Assembly: GCA_010093685.1 (NCBI GenBank)
Contig: MU006218.1
Span: 655,766-719,765 of the forward strand
Reading direction: 5' to 3'
From: Ophiobolus disseminans
Lineage: Eukaryota; Ascomycota; Dothideomycetes; Pleosporales; Phaeosphaeriaceae
DNA length: 64,000 bases
Shown here: positions 1-10,805 of the stretch, piece by piece
How positions within the stretch are numbered: the stretch's first letter is position 1
Layout: each line of letters begins with the position of its first letter
Position numbers and translations under genes: made by a program
The notes under the pieces: model-generated
The model's database searches: none
The model's input: the letters and a program-made list of their open reading frames with translations, nothing else
What the model was told of the DNA's origin: nothing

Positions 1-1743
1 GCAACGGCATTCCTGTCGGTCGTCTGGTCGAGGGTAACCTGAAGGACCTTGCTGGCCGCAAATCTGACGGCGAAGGTCAGATCCACAACGACACCGGCAA
101 GGTTGTTGGCCGCTGTGAGCTCATCCCCGAGAATGAGCGCGTCACCAAGCAGGAGGGCCCATTCGCTGGCTACGAAGGTCTGCGTGTGGTCAAGGACGGT
201 TTCGTCGAAGACAACGATGGCAACCGTGTTGGCCAGATCACTGAGGGTGACAAGAAGAAGCTAGTCGGACACACAGTCGACGAAGACGGAGACATTATCG
301 ATAAGTACGGCAATGTCAAGGGTCACGCCGAGCCATACGAAGAGGAAGAGGTAGAGGAGGAGCAGGTCGACCTCAGCGCGCTTGCTGGCTGCACCGTCAA
401 CAAAGCCGGTAACATCGTCGACTCCAGTGGCCAGATCCTCGGACGAGTTGCAGAGGGTGACCCATCCACCATGATTGGCAAGAAGGTCGATGGCAAGGGC
501 CAGATCTGGGACAATGAAGGCAACGTCATTGGCCGTGCTGAGCTTGCCAAGGGAGCAGATGGCGGACCTGAAGGACCCTTTGCTGGCTACGACAACAACA
601 AGGTTGCCAAAGATGGTACTGTTTTGACTGCCGAAGGCGACATCATCGGTCGTGTCATTGAAGGCGACGTTAAGAAACTTGCCGGCCACAAGGTTGATGA
701 GGATGGCGATATCAACGACAAGAACGGAAACGTCATTGGTAAGGCCGAGCGCTGGGAGCCTGAGGAGAAGGAGCGCCGCATCAACCCAATGTCTGGCATG
801 CGTGTCAACAAGGAGGGTGAGGTACGCGATGAGAATGGTGACATTCTCGGCCGCCTCACAGCCGGTGATCTCGGTCATTGCGCTGGTCTTGAGATTGATG
901 ACAATGGCTACGTTGTTGACAATGATGGCAACAAGGTCGGAGAAGTCACTCTTCTCGAGAACATCCAGGAAGAAGAGATCCCAGAAGACGAGACCGACGA
1001 AGAGAAGCAGCGCCGCGAGGATGCTGAGCTCGCCGACAAGATGTCCAAGATCTGCTCCGACACCCTTGAGCGTGTCCAGCCTGTCATGAAGCAGATCACA
1101 GACGTAAGTTTACAACCATATTCCCTTTCCATAATAACCACTAACATCCATCCAGTACATCGAGCAAGCCGACCGCACACCTCGCGACGAGCTCGACGAA
1201 GAGGAACTTGTCAACAATGTCAAGCCTCTCATCGAAGAGGGTTCGCGCATTCTCAACGACTGCAACGGCGCTCTCCGCGGTCTCGATCCAGATGGCCGTA
1301 TCGCTGCACAAGCAAAGGGTCGCCAACAGACCGGCGAAGCCTCGCCCGAAGAATACAAGCTCGCCGACAACCTCAAGGAGCTCACCACATCTGTTGTAAC
1401 CACCATCGACAACGCAAAGAAGAAGATTTCCGACATGCCCCACGCCAAGAAGAAGCTGAACCCGCTCTGGAGCTTGCTCACCGAGCCTCTATTCCAGATC
1501 ATCGCCGCCGTTGGTCTGCTACTGACCGGTGTACTCAACCTCGTCGGCAAGCTTCTCAACGGTCTTGGTCTCGGAGGCCTCGTCAATGGCCTACTAGGCG
1601 GTCTTGGAATCAACAAGCTGCTCGGCGGCCTTGGTCTCGGCTCCTTGACCGACGTCCTCGGCGGAGGCAAGGGCAAGGACAAGAAGAAGGGAGGCGGCGT
1701 CAGCAGCATCCCTGGTGTTGGTGGCCTGCTCGGAAAGAAATAG
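1..1743 (+). CDS. LEA-like repeat protein, DUF3659/DUF6987 type (5' partial)
   Basis: The gene enters from the left edge already in frame (codons start at base 3). Exon 1 runs to 1103, a 52-nt GTAAGT...CAG intron spans 1104-1155, and exon 2 runs 1156-1743; both junctions are phase 0. The visible part is a tandem array of 30-40-residue units of the form G-x-V-x-x-x-G-x-I-x-D-x-x-G-x-x-I/V-G-x-x-x-E-G-D, typical of DUF3659 repeats in very long fungal proteins. It is followed by an acidic linker, a helical region, then a Gly/Leu-rich hydrophobic tail and a Lys-rich end, like the DUF6987 C-terminus. The product is presumed to be a hydrophilic stress-type or structural protein; its function is not established. 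The repeats probably continue upstream of the window. An open frame that reads through the intron and past 1743 to 2192 is an artefact. Confidence 0.85.
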
Positions 1744-2431
1744 ATATCGCAAGGTGTCTATTTGGGGATGTAATGATGATGACGTATTCCCACTTTTGGT
1801 TTAAAATTGTTCGATATGATACCACTACGCCACCTACACTCACACATCACCGGGTGTCATGGCCAGCGGGGAAAAAGAGCTGGACGATCGGGGGGTCAGA
1901 AGGACTTCTTTCATTCCTACATGGCTATTGTTGCCTGGGATTTGTTCTCGTGCTGGTGGCGAGTTTTCTCAACAAAATTCCCGTCCGCGTTGTCTTGAGC
2001 GTTCTGTTCTTGTTTTTCGTGTGCTTTTACTTATCATGGCTTGAGGGATTTGATCACTCCGCTTCAAGATCATCTTTGGCTAGGCCAGCCGGGTTTTCCT
2101 TTGTTTCCTTTTTTGTGTTGATATGGGCATTGCTATGGTTTGATTATTTAGCAAGGGCGCTCAGGGAGGGATGGTGGGAGGTTGTTGTATGAATAGGATA
2201 GGAATAGGTAGTTGGGCAATTAGGATTTGTGTACTTCACTTGCTGTCTTCGACGCGTGATTCGTTTGCTTCATGATGGCTTGAGGTGTTTGGTTGTTGGG
2301 AGATTAGGCGCTGTGTTTGTGTCATTAGCGTCTAAGCTAGTACGCGACTACTCCACCGAACGTCCTCTCACCATCAACAACAATCTGCGCACTCAACCAT
2401 CGTCATCGTGGCTCGACCATCTATCAGCAAC
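1744..2431. other. Intergenic, no gene seen
   Basis: This stretch holds the likely 3' UTR of the LEA-like gene (T-rich around 1790-2150) and the 5' flank of the first 2EXR gene. Open frames in it are short or run out of the preceding gene's frame. Confidence 0.6.
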
Positions 2432-3259
2432 ATGGTCTTCGCCGGTGATGGACCGCAGGTTGACCTCGACGCAGATGTCAGCCTTCGAAGCACGATGTAA
2501 GTACCTGGCGCCAGTGAAATACTAGATTCCGCTAGTACTCCTGCAAGCTCACCCGTTAGCGATGGTGCCGAGTCAGGCTAGGTAACCGTGAGCTCCCAAA
2601 GCACCGGGTAGGTATTATTAGCGCGGTGTTTGGCTCTGCTGACGTTTTCAAGTCGGATCGATAACAGCAAGTCACCACTTCTACACTTCCCAGCTGAACT
2701 CCGGAACGAGATATATGGTTATGCTCTTGGAAGAAGGGTCTGGGACGTCACGGGCGGTATTGCTCATGTCGCACCTGAGGGTGTTGATCCGTATCGTGCG
2801 GCTACCTCCAGTGAGCGTCTGAAAGGGACAAACATACTGGCGCTACTCGAGACCTGCCACCAAGTACATCACGAGACCGCTAGCTTACCCTTCTCCATCA
2901 ACACTCTTTACTCTCGAAAGATCGACATAAGCCCATTTCTGAGCTCGCTGACAGCTGCTCAACAAGCTGCTGTCATGAAGATGCGGTTACAACTATTCTG
3001 GGACAATGGGCCAAATCCGTTTCATTTGCAAAACGGCAAAGAAAAGTTTTGTGAAAAGTTTTGTACTGTTATGGGTGCGCTCCCCGGTCTCAAACAACTA
3101 TACATTGAGGCGCTGACCATAATGCGGGGCGGGTATGGTGCGAGACAAGACCTTGTCTCGGAGCAGGAGGTGAGGGAATGGCTGGACAAGAATCTTCGGG
3201 CGGCCCTCTCTACGAAATTCGACATCTTGATCAAAGTTACCAACATCTGGGGACTGTGA
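2432..3259 (+). CDS. 2EXR-domain (F-box-like) protein, copy 1
   Basis: Exons 2432-2496 and 2653-3259 are joined by a phase-2 intron (AT|GTAAGT ... TTCAAG|T), giving about 223 aa. The first exon gives a 21-residue leader. The second opens with KSPLLHFPAELRNEIYGYAL, the signature of the fungal 2EXR family, followed by a variable loop and the helix TCHQVHHETASLPFSINTLY. The C-terminal half carries the family pattern of an AAQQAAV-type helix and a W-L segment. The family is widespread and expanded in Pleosporales but has no proven biochemical role; an F-box-like protein-interaction fold is the usual guess. The intron (156 nt) is longer than in other copies and uses an AAG acceptor, so the exon 1 assignment is less certain than the body. 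It is the first of four + strand copies in a row. Confidence 0.7.
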
Positions 3260-3474
3260 GCTTAGTTTGCGCATGTGGAACGCTTTTGTATCCGTACGGC
3301 TCTCTTTCACTCATGCGCAATCTGCATCACTTGGAGGGTGGCAGTCAGGAGAGGATTTATTATTCATCCAAGAGAAATCCATACAAAATTCGTCTCCTTT
3401 CCCTATATCTCCGTACACAAGATCCAAGTACTTGCTCCACATCAACTCTCACCTCTGAACACTTACCTTTCAAC

Positions 3475-4144
3475 ATGGTTGAGGAATCGTCTGCTCAAGC
3501 AAACACTACTGAATCAGCCGCACCACAGTTGCCATAGTAAGTTGTGTGGTTATTCGTGTGGTATCATTGCTGACTGTTTTAGTACGATGGAGAAGCCACG
3601 GGGGTCTCCACTACTCCAACTTCCAGCCGAGCTTCGTAACGCGATCTACAAGCACGTGCTAGGAAACGAAGCATATCTCCTGGGTCGCTGCCCGGATACC
3701 AAAGGACCACTAGTTGTTATTCATTCTTTGCTCAATACACCTTCGCCACGCCCATACACCGCATTGCTGCGTGTCAATCGCCAAATTCGTACCGAAGCGT
3801 CGCTCCTACTATACAGCCACAATACGTTCCAATTATTTGCAATGGCGCCTTTACAAGCGTTCATCGACCATCGCACCCCAAAACAATTGCAGGCGGTATG
3901 CGCTTTGCGGTTCTTCACCCATAAGCGCGATCACATAATGGGCTGTCCGGGTCTGCGATTCCGTCATATGGAGTTCTCTTTGCTGGCCGGTATGTGTAAC
4001 TTGGAGCGGGTGTTCATCATTGATGGGTGTAGACCAGTAAACTATGCCAATCCAGGTGAGCTAGGTGAGCTTGTGTACTTGATGCGTGGATTGCGCGTTG
4101 CCGCTCCGAAAGTATCGGTGAGAATGAAGACTGTTAAATTGTAA
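3475..4144 (+). CDS. 2EXR-domain protein, copy 2
   Basis: Exons 3475-3536 and 3583-4144 are joined by a 46-nt phase-2 intron (TA|GTAAGT...TTTTAG|T), giving 207 aa. Without splicing the first-exon frame stops at the donor, which supports the intron. The body begins GSPLLQLPAELRNAIYKHVL, then a loop, then RVNRQIRTEASLLLYSHNTF. The C-terminal part (RTPKQLQAV ... an LERVF strand) matches copies 3 and 4 better than the copies further right, so copies 2-4 look like one local subfamily made by tandem duplication. No membrane or signal sequence is apparent. Function unknown. Confidence 0.75.
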
Positions 4145-4497
4145 GCCTAGATTGGGTACGGGGCTTGTATGGTATGGTTAAGTTTGATGACCTGCATCGA
4201 CGCAAAGATGTATGAGATTTAGATACTGGGATGGGATGGGTGAAAGTATGGTAGAAAGATTATGACATCAGAAGAATGCTAGTGCGTCCCAATTGAGCAA
4301 GAACTTTGAAACACCCCCTCTCCCCTCACGCCTCCTTCATTCGACTTTCGTAAGCTCAACATTAACACTCTACCTCTACCACTCAACTCTCAACAAGCCT
4401 CTTGAACATTAACGTTATCTCCCCTGCAAGCGCTACCAGGCTGGAATGTAAGCAGTCTGGCTCTGACACCGAAGAACTGACTGCTAATCTTCACAGC
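4145..4497. other. Intergenic, no gene seen
   Basis: This is the short spacer between two 2EXR copies. The pair AT|GTAAGC (4446) and CACAG (to 4496) looks like the family's usual leader intron, but no in-frame ATG precedes it, so the leader exon of copy 3 seems to have lost its start or become 5' UTR. Confidence 0.5.
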
Positions 4498-5073
4498 ATG
4501 GACCGTCCTGGAGGTTCCCCACTACTGAAACTCCCACCCGAGCTTCGAAATCAGATTTGGGAGCAAGTCTTGGGCGGTATTACGTACCACATACGCATGG
4601 CCCATGATAACACCCGGGCATACTCCATGCATTCTTACCCTAGTCTGAATATCGGGCTACTTCTCGTCAGTCATCAAGTCCACGCCGAAGTCTCGCTCCT
4701 CCTGTACTCCTCGAGCACGTTTAGCTTCTTAACCATGATTGCTTTGGAGACGTTTGTCACTCAACGGACGGTGAAGCAACATGGAGCGTTGAAAGTACTG
4801 CAGTTCGGAACCATTGATGGGGAGGATTTCCTCGGCTTAAGATGCCCTCACGGTGAACTGGACCTTTCCGTGCTTGATCGCCTGCATAATCTCACGCGGA
4901 TCCAACTCACCAGTTCGCCTCTATTGTATGGAAGATCTCCGGATATCAAGAAGGGTTTGGTGGAGCTGGCGCGTGTCATTCGGTTGAAGAAGCCCGGAAT
5001 GAAGATTACGGGTCGCGAGAATCGTTTCTCTAAGTATATCGGACTATTTGGCGAAGACTTTGGGGAGTTGTGA
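4498..5073 (+). CDS. 2EXR-domain protein, copy 3
   Basis: A single exon of 191 aa starts at ATG 4498, directly after a likely 5' UTR intron (4446-4496). Upstream in-frame sequence has no ATG before a stop. The N-terminus MDRPGGSPLLKLPPELRNQI is the 2EXR motif; the second helix is VSHQVHAEVSLLLYSSSTF. The C-terminal half (QRTVKQHGALKVLQF) resembles copies 2 and 4. Unlike its neighbours it lacks a translated leader exon. The frame is intact. Role unknown. Confidence 0.7.
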   Translation: MDRPGGSPLLKLPPELRNQIWEQVLGGITYHIRMAHDNTRAYSMHSYPSLNIGLLLVSHQVHAEVSLLLYSSSTFSFLTMIALETFVTQRTVKQHGALKVLQFGTIDGEDFLGLRCPHGELDLSVLDRLHNLTRIQLTSSPLLYGRSPDIKKGLVELARVIRLKKPGMKITGRENRFSKYIGLFGEDFGEL

Positions 5074-5616
5074 TGTGTAATATGGGTATCAGATGGACAG
5101 TGGCGGGAATATTGGAGAAATTGGGAGTTTGTGGTAGCATTCAAGATAGCTTTTTGAAGTAAACCGATAAATATGCGCGACTCTTAGATACGCAATGATT
5201 TCCCGTTCGGAAGCTAATCGATGGAAGTGCAGCGTTATTGGTGAAATTATATGTGTAGGCTCCACGCGCGAGGGGCGCTCCTGCTGTGATTGATCAAACT
5301 CAATTGATACCTAGGTAATACGTAGTCGTGTTCTATATGGTGGAAGTCATTTCTCATAACACAATATTTACCCGCATGAGTGACCACAAACAACGCTAAG
5401 ATATGTAGCGCTCCACTCCACTTTCACTTGGTGGATGACGCTAACTTGAACTAAGTCTCATTCTCATTAGGCGCACTTAGCTAGCGGTATGTGATCTTGC
5501 GAACGCTCTTTACGTTCTCTTACACCTAAACATCTTTCTTCCACAACTTGCGATAGCTCGGCGACCCAGCTATGGTAGCCAAGCGCCTTTCCACCGCGCC
5601 GAGTGCCGGTACCACG
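5074..5616. other. Intergenic, no gene seen
   Basis: AT-rich spacer between 2EXR copies 3 and 4. No coding-like frame, RNA gene or clear repeat was seen. Confidence 0.6.
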
Positions 5617-6265
5617 ATGCAACGAGTCATACGATCTCGGAATCTCCACCTGCAAGAGCGAGCGTAAGTCTAATGCTGCACGCCCGACTCTTACCTCACT
5701 TCCTCAAGCTGACTGCGACAACAGTACACAGGAGAACCAGACGGAATCGCCATTTCTACAGCTGCCACCCGAGCTGCGCATTGTCATCTACACGTTTGTG
5801 ATACGAGGCCACCTGCATGTTCGGAGTACGCCCCCATCTTTGCAATTCCGCAGCCAGGATGAAGCACACAAGAATGCACTCGCGCTTCTCTTTGCGTGCC
5901 GACAGGTCCGCGCCGAGGCTGTACTTCTTCCATACGCCCTCAATACCTTCTCCCTGAGTCACATCTTTATCCGAGGTGGCGCAAAGTCCCGGTTTCTGAA
6001 AGCGAGGACCGTGGCACAGCTCCAATCTATACAGGCTATATACTTTAGTTATCACATACGCGATCGTGGACTTAAAACAGACAAGTCCGTAAACGATTTC
6101 AAGTTCCTGACAGGCTGGTCAGGCTTCGTATTGTGCAGATGCGTCTTCAAACCTGTTACGACCTGCTCGTACGTATCGAGGGCGACAAGATTCGAGTCTT
6201 TGTGCATGTACGGGCCAGAGGCGCACCTCGCGAAATCCCCGAGGGCTAAATTAAAAGGAGATTGA
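5617..6265 (+). CDS. 2EXR-domain protein, copy 4 (divergent C-terminus)
   Basis: Exons 5617-5663 and 5725-6265 are joined by a 61-nt phase-2 intron (GC|GTAAGT...ACAG|T), giving 195 aa. The leader is basic (MQRVIRSRNLHLQER). The body starts ESPFLQLPPELRIVIYTFVI, with the second helix FACRQVRAEAVLLPYALNTF. After the RTVAQLQSIQ helix the sequence departs from the family and lacks the usual C-terminal tryptophan box, so the last 70 residues may be altered by drift or an old frameshift. The frame itself is open. It is the last of the left + strand block. Confidence 0.65.
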
Positions 6266-6906
6266 TAGCCAAATTTCACGCCTGGAAACTGAACGCAAAC
6301 GTAACCTTCCACCACGTATCAGAAAATACGACGACAATGTGGTGATGGAGCCTCCAAACAGCCAGAGACATCGAAATTTAGCCACTTGGGTGACATTTCT
6401 TGATGTGAGGCGAAGGCACAGGAATGAGAAACTGGTATGAATTGGGGATTCTGGTATGAAGGACGAGAGGTCATGTCCAAAGAACGGGGGCGGAAAGGCG
6501 GCCTAATTCGGCGTGGTACTTCCGGGTGCTTACTATCACGGTTTGCTAAATAGGCAATTGGGCAGCAGAATTGATAGGAACACTGAAGTTGAATTGAAGT
6601 GAGTCTACGTGTTGATATAATTACCGGGATGACCGGAAGTTAGCAGGGTTATAGTGAAACTCTGTTCCCATAGGCCCGAGCAGTATCGGACCGAGCAGAC
6701 TGCACGTAGATCGTGACACTTACCCTTGTTTCACATATCCCATCCCCGATCTTCAACTAACTTTTGTTCTCGTACATCTCAATCTCACTAAACACATTGA
6801 GGAGCTTCTCGTGAATATGTCAACACTTTACCAAGAATTTCCCAGAGAGGCGCCGTGGTCCCATGTCCTATGATGATAGACAGCCTCGTCGATCCCATAC
6901 TACGCT
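6266..6906. other. Intergenic, no clear gene
   Basis: No convincing gene. An ATG at 6817 starts an 18-codon frame that stops at 6871; it could be the leader of the candidate at 6907-7128, but no standard splice donor links them. Confidence 0.5.
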
Positions 6907-7128
6907 TTGCAAAAGTCGAATCTACCATTTGTGGTCCTCAGGGTGTCCAGAGCGTTCCTCATCCTGTTCTACTCCTTTTGGACTATGTATTTATCATTGC
7001 CTTCATGCGTTGCCCTCATGCGGGTTGTTTGGAAGGTGCTTAACTATTTCAGCTGGTGGAGGGACATGTGGAGAGAGATCAATAGGACGCGAGAAGGGCT
7101 TGGATTGTCGGCGGAAGAGGAGTGGTAG
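6907..7128 (+). CDS. Candidate small membrane protein ORF
   Basis: An open frame of about 73 codons contains a long hydrophobic stretch (FLILFYSFWTMYLSLPSC and beyond) followed by an aromatic, amphipathic segment and an acidic end (SAEEEW). There is no ATG at its start; the first in-frame ATG is at 6985, giving only 47 aa. A 5' exon from ATG 6817 is in the same frame but would need a non-standard GTCCTA donor. It resembles its right-hand neighbours only in being small with one membrane segment. Treat it as a possible gene or relic. Confidence 0.3.
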   Translation: MQKSNLPFVVLRVSRAFLILFYSFWTMYLSLPSCVALMRVVWKVLNYFSWWRDMWREINRTREGLGLSAEEEW

Positions 7129-7578
7129 TCAGCTCACCCCGAACGCGGACGAGTTGGTCAACGTTTGAGACTGCGACGCGGAACGGGCCAGCGCCTATGA
7201 CAACGCGGTTTGTTAACGCTTTACATACGCGTGACGGCGACAAAGAGGCCATTAGAAAACCCGAGGCTCCCAACCAGGGCGGAGACTGTTACGTTGCTGG
7301 AGGGTGGGCCTCTCTCAAAAGTGAAAAGCGTTCTTCGAAGAACGTATGAGGTTTGGGCGCGGGTAGCCTCCATGGATTCTGGGCTTGAATGATGTCAAAT
7401 GTTTTGCCGGGTTGTTTCCTCGCCTTCACTGTCGTCCTGGCGCGTGTTGTCCCATTAAAATTACGCACGTGCGTTGCCTTTTTTCGTTTGCGCAACTCAA
7501 CACCCATCACCTCTCGATAACAATACTATTTACACCTCTACTTTGCCACATCCGCGCCATTCGCAACAAGACTTGAGC

Positions 7579-7923
7579 ATGCCCGCTGTTCTCTTTGACA
7601 ACTCTCCGCGTTCGCCACGATCTACGCACGTCAAACACCGGGTCGACTGGGAGCTATTTGGGGTCCTCTTCGTGGTCTTCACAGTCCTGATTCTCGAAAT
7701 CGCTTTGGTCATTTCCTTCCTGAAATCCCATTACAAACGTAGCACAGGTCGTTGGACGCACTTGCTGGGTAAAGGCGTTGTGGTAGTCGGCCCGCTGAAG
7801 AGGGAGACCGACCTGCCGTTGCGGAAACAGATCTCCTACATCAACTTGAAAGCAGCCGCAGCCGCAGCCGCAGCCGTAGCTGCAGACGCTTCCAGACAGA
7901 CGTTGGAGCGCGAAGTCGTTTGA
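7579..7923 (+). CDS. Small single-pass membrane protein
   Basis: A 114-aa frame from ATG 7579. One strong transmembrane helix lies at about residues 27-49 (LFGVLFVVFTVLILEIALVI), followed by basic residues (KSHYKRSTGR), suggesting the C-terminus faces the cytoplasm. The tail holds a poly-alanine run encoded by GCAGCC repeats at about 7851-7885, a likely site of slippage. A CT-rich leader precedes the ATG. The family is not recognised. The next gene (8007) is another small single-pass protein on the same strand only 83 nt away, so the two may be related or even exons of one transcript. Confidence 0.5.
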   Translation: MPAVLFDNSPRSPRSTHVKHRVDWELFGVLFVVFTVLILEIALVISFLKSHYKRSTGRWTHLLGKGVVVVGPLKRETDLPLRKQISYINLKAAAAAAAAVAADASRQTLEREVV

Positions 7924-8006
7924 GGGCCGGATCGCGTTGAGCTTCCCTACTACGTCGTCTTTCTTCTTTCCACTTCTCGACACCGGCGCGTCTTCCCTTC
8001 TTCGAA

Positions 8007-8255
8007 ATGCCGCTCAACTCCGTTCAGCCTACGTCCTTACCCGAAGGTTCCGCTCATATCAACGAGAATACGTGGTTCGTACGGTGGACGATCTTCGTCG
8101 TCCTTATCGCCTGTACTTTTTCGCTCATCGCATGGTCTCTATGTGCTATGTCCACCAATCGACATTCGAGGCATGGCCAAAACATACCGTTTGTCCAAAT
8201 CCGAACAACTGTCGAAAGGCGTACGAGAGCGGAAAGGGCGGCGGCGCATCCTTGA
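8007..8255 (+). CDS. Small single-pass membrane protein
   Basis: An 82-aa frame from ATG 8007. A polar N-terminus of about 25 residues precedes one transmembrane helix (WTIFVVLIACTFSLIAWSLC), followed by a strongly basic tail rich in Arg (TTVERRTRAERAAAHP). It has the same layout as the protein at 7579: short N-terminus, one helix, basic flank, alanine-rich end. No signal cleavage site is obvious. Function unknown. Confidence 0.5.
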   Translation: MPLNSVQPTSLPEGSAHINENTWFVRWTIFVVLIACTFSLIAWSLCAMSTNRHSRHGQNIPFVQIRTTVERRTRAERAAAHP

Positions 8256-8856
8256 ATTTGGCTATGGCATACTCGTCCAACTGCTTTCCAGAGACATGAA
8301 GGGGGATAGGAATTGGTGCGCGACGCGAGATGCTGTTGTCAACTGTTTGCTGTGCGTCAGTTACTTCAGCTTCTTGGAGACCTAAACGTAAGTTCGATTA
8401 CAGCACAGCAAGAGGAAGGTTGTACATCCTAACAAAAACTTAGAAATATGGCTGCCTGCCTGTTCAGCGTCGATGATTTGGTCTCCTACTACAACGGGAA
8501 GGGCGGACGTCTTTGCGAAAATGAATGATGAGATCGCTCGTGACACAAGAATTCGGCTTGACGGTTGAGGATTGCTGCTTTCTTGATAGCTCTGTTAGTT
8601 TGGAAGAAACAATGCATCCGTCGTGCTTTCCAGCTTGCTGAATCGGAATCACGCGTGACTGTTAGCGTCATCATGGCGATTACTGTAATGTAAGTTATCG
8701 CGATTCCACGCGAGGGAAAGCGTGACGCGTTTCCGGGGTAGCCGCAGCAAACTCCTTGGAGCCCGTCCTTCCCCTCCTTCTTGATCCAAGCACCTCTCAA
8801 CTCGAATCCCAGACTACACCCACACCGCAGCATCTCAACACCCACATCTAGCCAAT
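8256..8856. other. Spacer with a possible third membrane-protein relic
   Basis: The + strand frame ending at TAA 8691-8693 contains a hydrophobic, then basic stretch (IAAFLIALLVWKKQCIRRAF) like the two proteins to the left, but a stop lies just upstream of it. ATGs at 8448 and 8521 open only short frames (26 and 15 codons). This could be a decayed third copy or a gene with an unrecognised intron. Confidence 0.3.
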
Positions 8857-9226
8857 ATGACCAAGGACTCATCTTCTTCTTCGGCAGGTACCGGTGCCAG
8901 TGCGAGCTCCGGTTCCAACAACTCCAACGGTGGAGGCTACACTACCACCAGCTCGGGAACCAATGACCAGGTTTGTTCTTGAACTCATATGCGCAGACGT
9001 CGCTGACACGTGTGGAAGGGCAACCACTACTGCTCTCGCGACTACGGCTCCAATGCCTCCAACCCCAACTCGTACCATTACTCCAACACCGACGGCTCAT
9101 ACTACTACTCTAACCCGAACGTGAGTCGCCGACCCTTGCTCGAAACCTTGGTACTGATTACGGATGCAGGGCTCCACTTACTACAACGACGGCAATGGAG
9201 GATCCAAGTACAACTCGGGCAAATAG
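8857..9226 (+). CDS. Tyr/Asn/Ser/Gly-rich mini-protein
   Basis: Three exons, 8857-8970, 9019-9120 and 9170-9226, with introns of 48 and 49 nt, both phase 0, encode 91 aa. The N-terminus is a Ser/Gly/Thr-rich disordered segment. Exons 2 and 3 each begin with a glycine codon at a repeat boundary and carry units such as SYHYSNTDGSYYYSNPNG and GSTYYNDGNGG. One GNHYCSRDYGS segment supplies the only cysteine. The pattern is that of a small conserved hypothetical protein known across Pleosporales. No signal peptide or membrane segment is present. The three-exon reading frame across such repetitive sequence is strong evidence that it is real. Confidence 0.75.
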
Positions 9227-9714
9227 GTCCTGAGAGTCGATGCTCGTGCATACACAATGGCGATGGCAGGGCTTGTGATCTTTCGGAAGGGGCAAACTTG
9301 ATTGCACAAGCAATGCACTGAACAGCTTCATGGAATGAGAAACAATGAAATACATTTCCACATCTCGAACTGACATCATGGTCATCGCGTGAAGCTGCCA
9401 ACACTCTCTGCTCGGAACCTTCGATGCCAGCCAGGCACGGCCAAAGGCCCGTAAAAAGCTAGGGCTTCTGACTCCAGTGGTATGCGCCAATACTTTTGAT
9501 GTGGCCACGATAGAATGTATTGTTTCACTGATGAGAAAAAAAGGTGTCCAAAGGCACGTGTGGTGTTGAAGCGCGTCCTGGGCGGGGCGGCGCAAACTAC
9601 AGGCGCGTCCTTCCCTCGGCTACATGCAGCTTACAACGCCGTTGAATCACGACGCGCAGAAGAGAGGACGTATCGCCCCAAAAGCATTTTTTAGGCAACT
9701 CTTAGCACACATAC
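9227..9714. other. Intergenic, no gene seen
   Basis: 3' flank of the mini-protein gene and left flank of the MITE. The ORFs here are on the opposite strand and show no family signature. Confidence 0.6.
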
Positions 9715-9716
9715 TA

Positions 9717-9929
9717 TTGTGAGTTGCGAAATAACCGCTCCACCCCCCTTATTTGAAAACGTTGTAATCTTCTATTACAGCTCACTTATTGGCTCTAAAT
9801 GTCTGGTAAACGTGACCCGTCCGTAAAATAGCGTAACCACTCAATTTTAGCCAATAGGAGCCCTATAATAGTAGATTACAACGTTTTTTACTAGATAGGG
9901 GGTGGAGCGGTTATTTTGCAACTCACCGA
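9717..9929. mobile_element. MITE with long terminal inverted repeats
   Basis: A noncoding element of about 213 bp. The left arm at 9720-9777 and the right arm at 9866-9925 are near-perfect inverted repeats of about 58 nt, both reading inward as TGAGTTGC(G/A)AAATAACCGC. Inner segments (ATTGGCT at both sides) extend the palindrome. The element is flanked by TA at 9715-9716 and 9930-9931, consistent with the TA target duplication of Tc1/mariner-type transposases. No transposase frame is present, so it is non-autonomous. The ends differ by one base, so exact termini are uncertain. Confidence 0.75.
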
Positions 9930-9931
9930 TA

Positions 9932-10805
9932 CCTTATGAGTAGGCTGTTGCGATAAACTCTTGCATTTTGACAGACAAAAAGCTAGTAATTAACGAGCAT
10001 TTGATTGGAAGCATAGAAAAGATCGGTACAAAGACTACAACCAGCCATACATCAATACACTCGAACTCATCCTCTTCTCGCGCACGAATCAGCGTCCCCA
10101 GTAATTGCTGCATGTCTCGGTCTCGCATTTGCCATCCTCCCGGAACCCCTCCCCTTCACAAAGGTGTCGAATGTGATGGTTTTGACGATGTTGTTGGTAA
10201 GGTCAATGCAGTGCATGGACAGCATTGTATACTTCGCCAACATTGAATGACTCATTCATCATCACGCTATCACACCCCACTGTCCGTCATAGAGTCAAGC
10301 CGTATTCGCCTTCCATTACACGAAGCACTATCTGTTAAGTCCCTCCCTAATGCCCAGTGCACCACTCGCACCACCATCCATCATGATAATTTTTCTTCCC
10401 GCACTCCCGGCACACCAGCCCGTGTTCTCAGCAGATGCTTCAGTCATGTTGATCGTCGATGTGGCAAGTTTGTCAAAGGTTTGCAAGTTTTAGATTGTTT
10501 GTTGGATATCGTTGCGAAGATGGAGTTTGAGTGTGTTGAAGGCAAAGATTAGTAGAATGCATCGGTAGCATTTTTTTCTTCTCCAAACACAAATTGAATA
10601 GCCTGGCTACCTTCGCGTTATCCTTCTCGCTGTCCATTGATGTTGGTAAAGACGTGTCGCATCCCACGTAGCCTCATTGGTATATCATCACCACTATTCC
10701 CCACCCGACATTCAATATTCCTCCTTCACATCCCAGTGTCAAGCGCCCACACGTACTTAAAAGGCTGATTAATGGCTCTCATTTGGCAAATTGTAGCCGC
10801 CCACA
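9932..10805. other. Intergenic, no gene seen
   Basis: Several frames of 60-100 codons occur on both strands, but none has a recognisable domain, splice structure or codon pattern worth calling. Confidence 0.55.

Noticed and set aside
186..2192. A 668-residue single ORF including a C-terminal hydrophobic tail
   Set aside because: It reads through a clear 52-nt intron at 1104-1155; the real protein changes frame and ends at 1743.
10247..10552. 101-codon + strand ORF
   Set aside because: No recognisable domain, splice structure or conservation signal.
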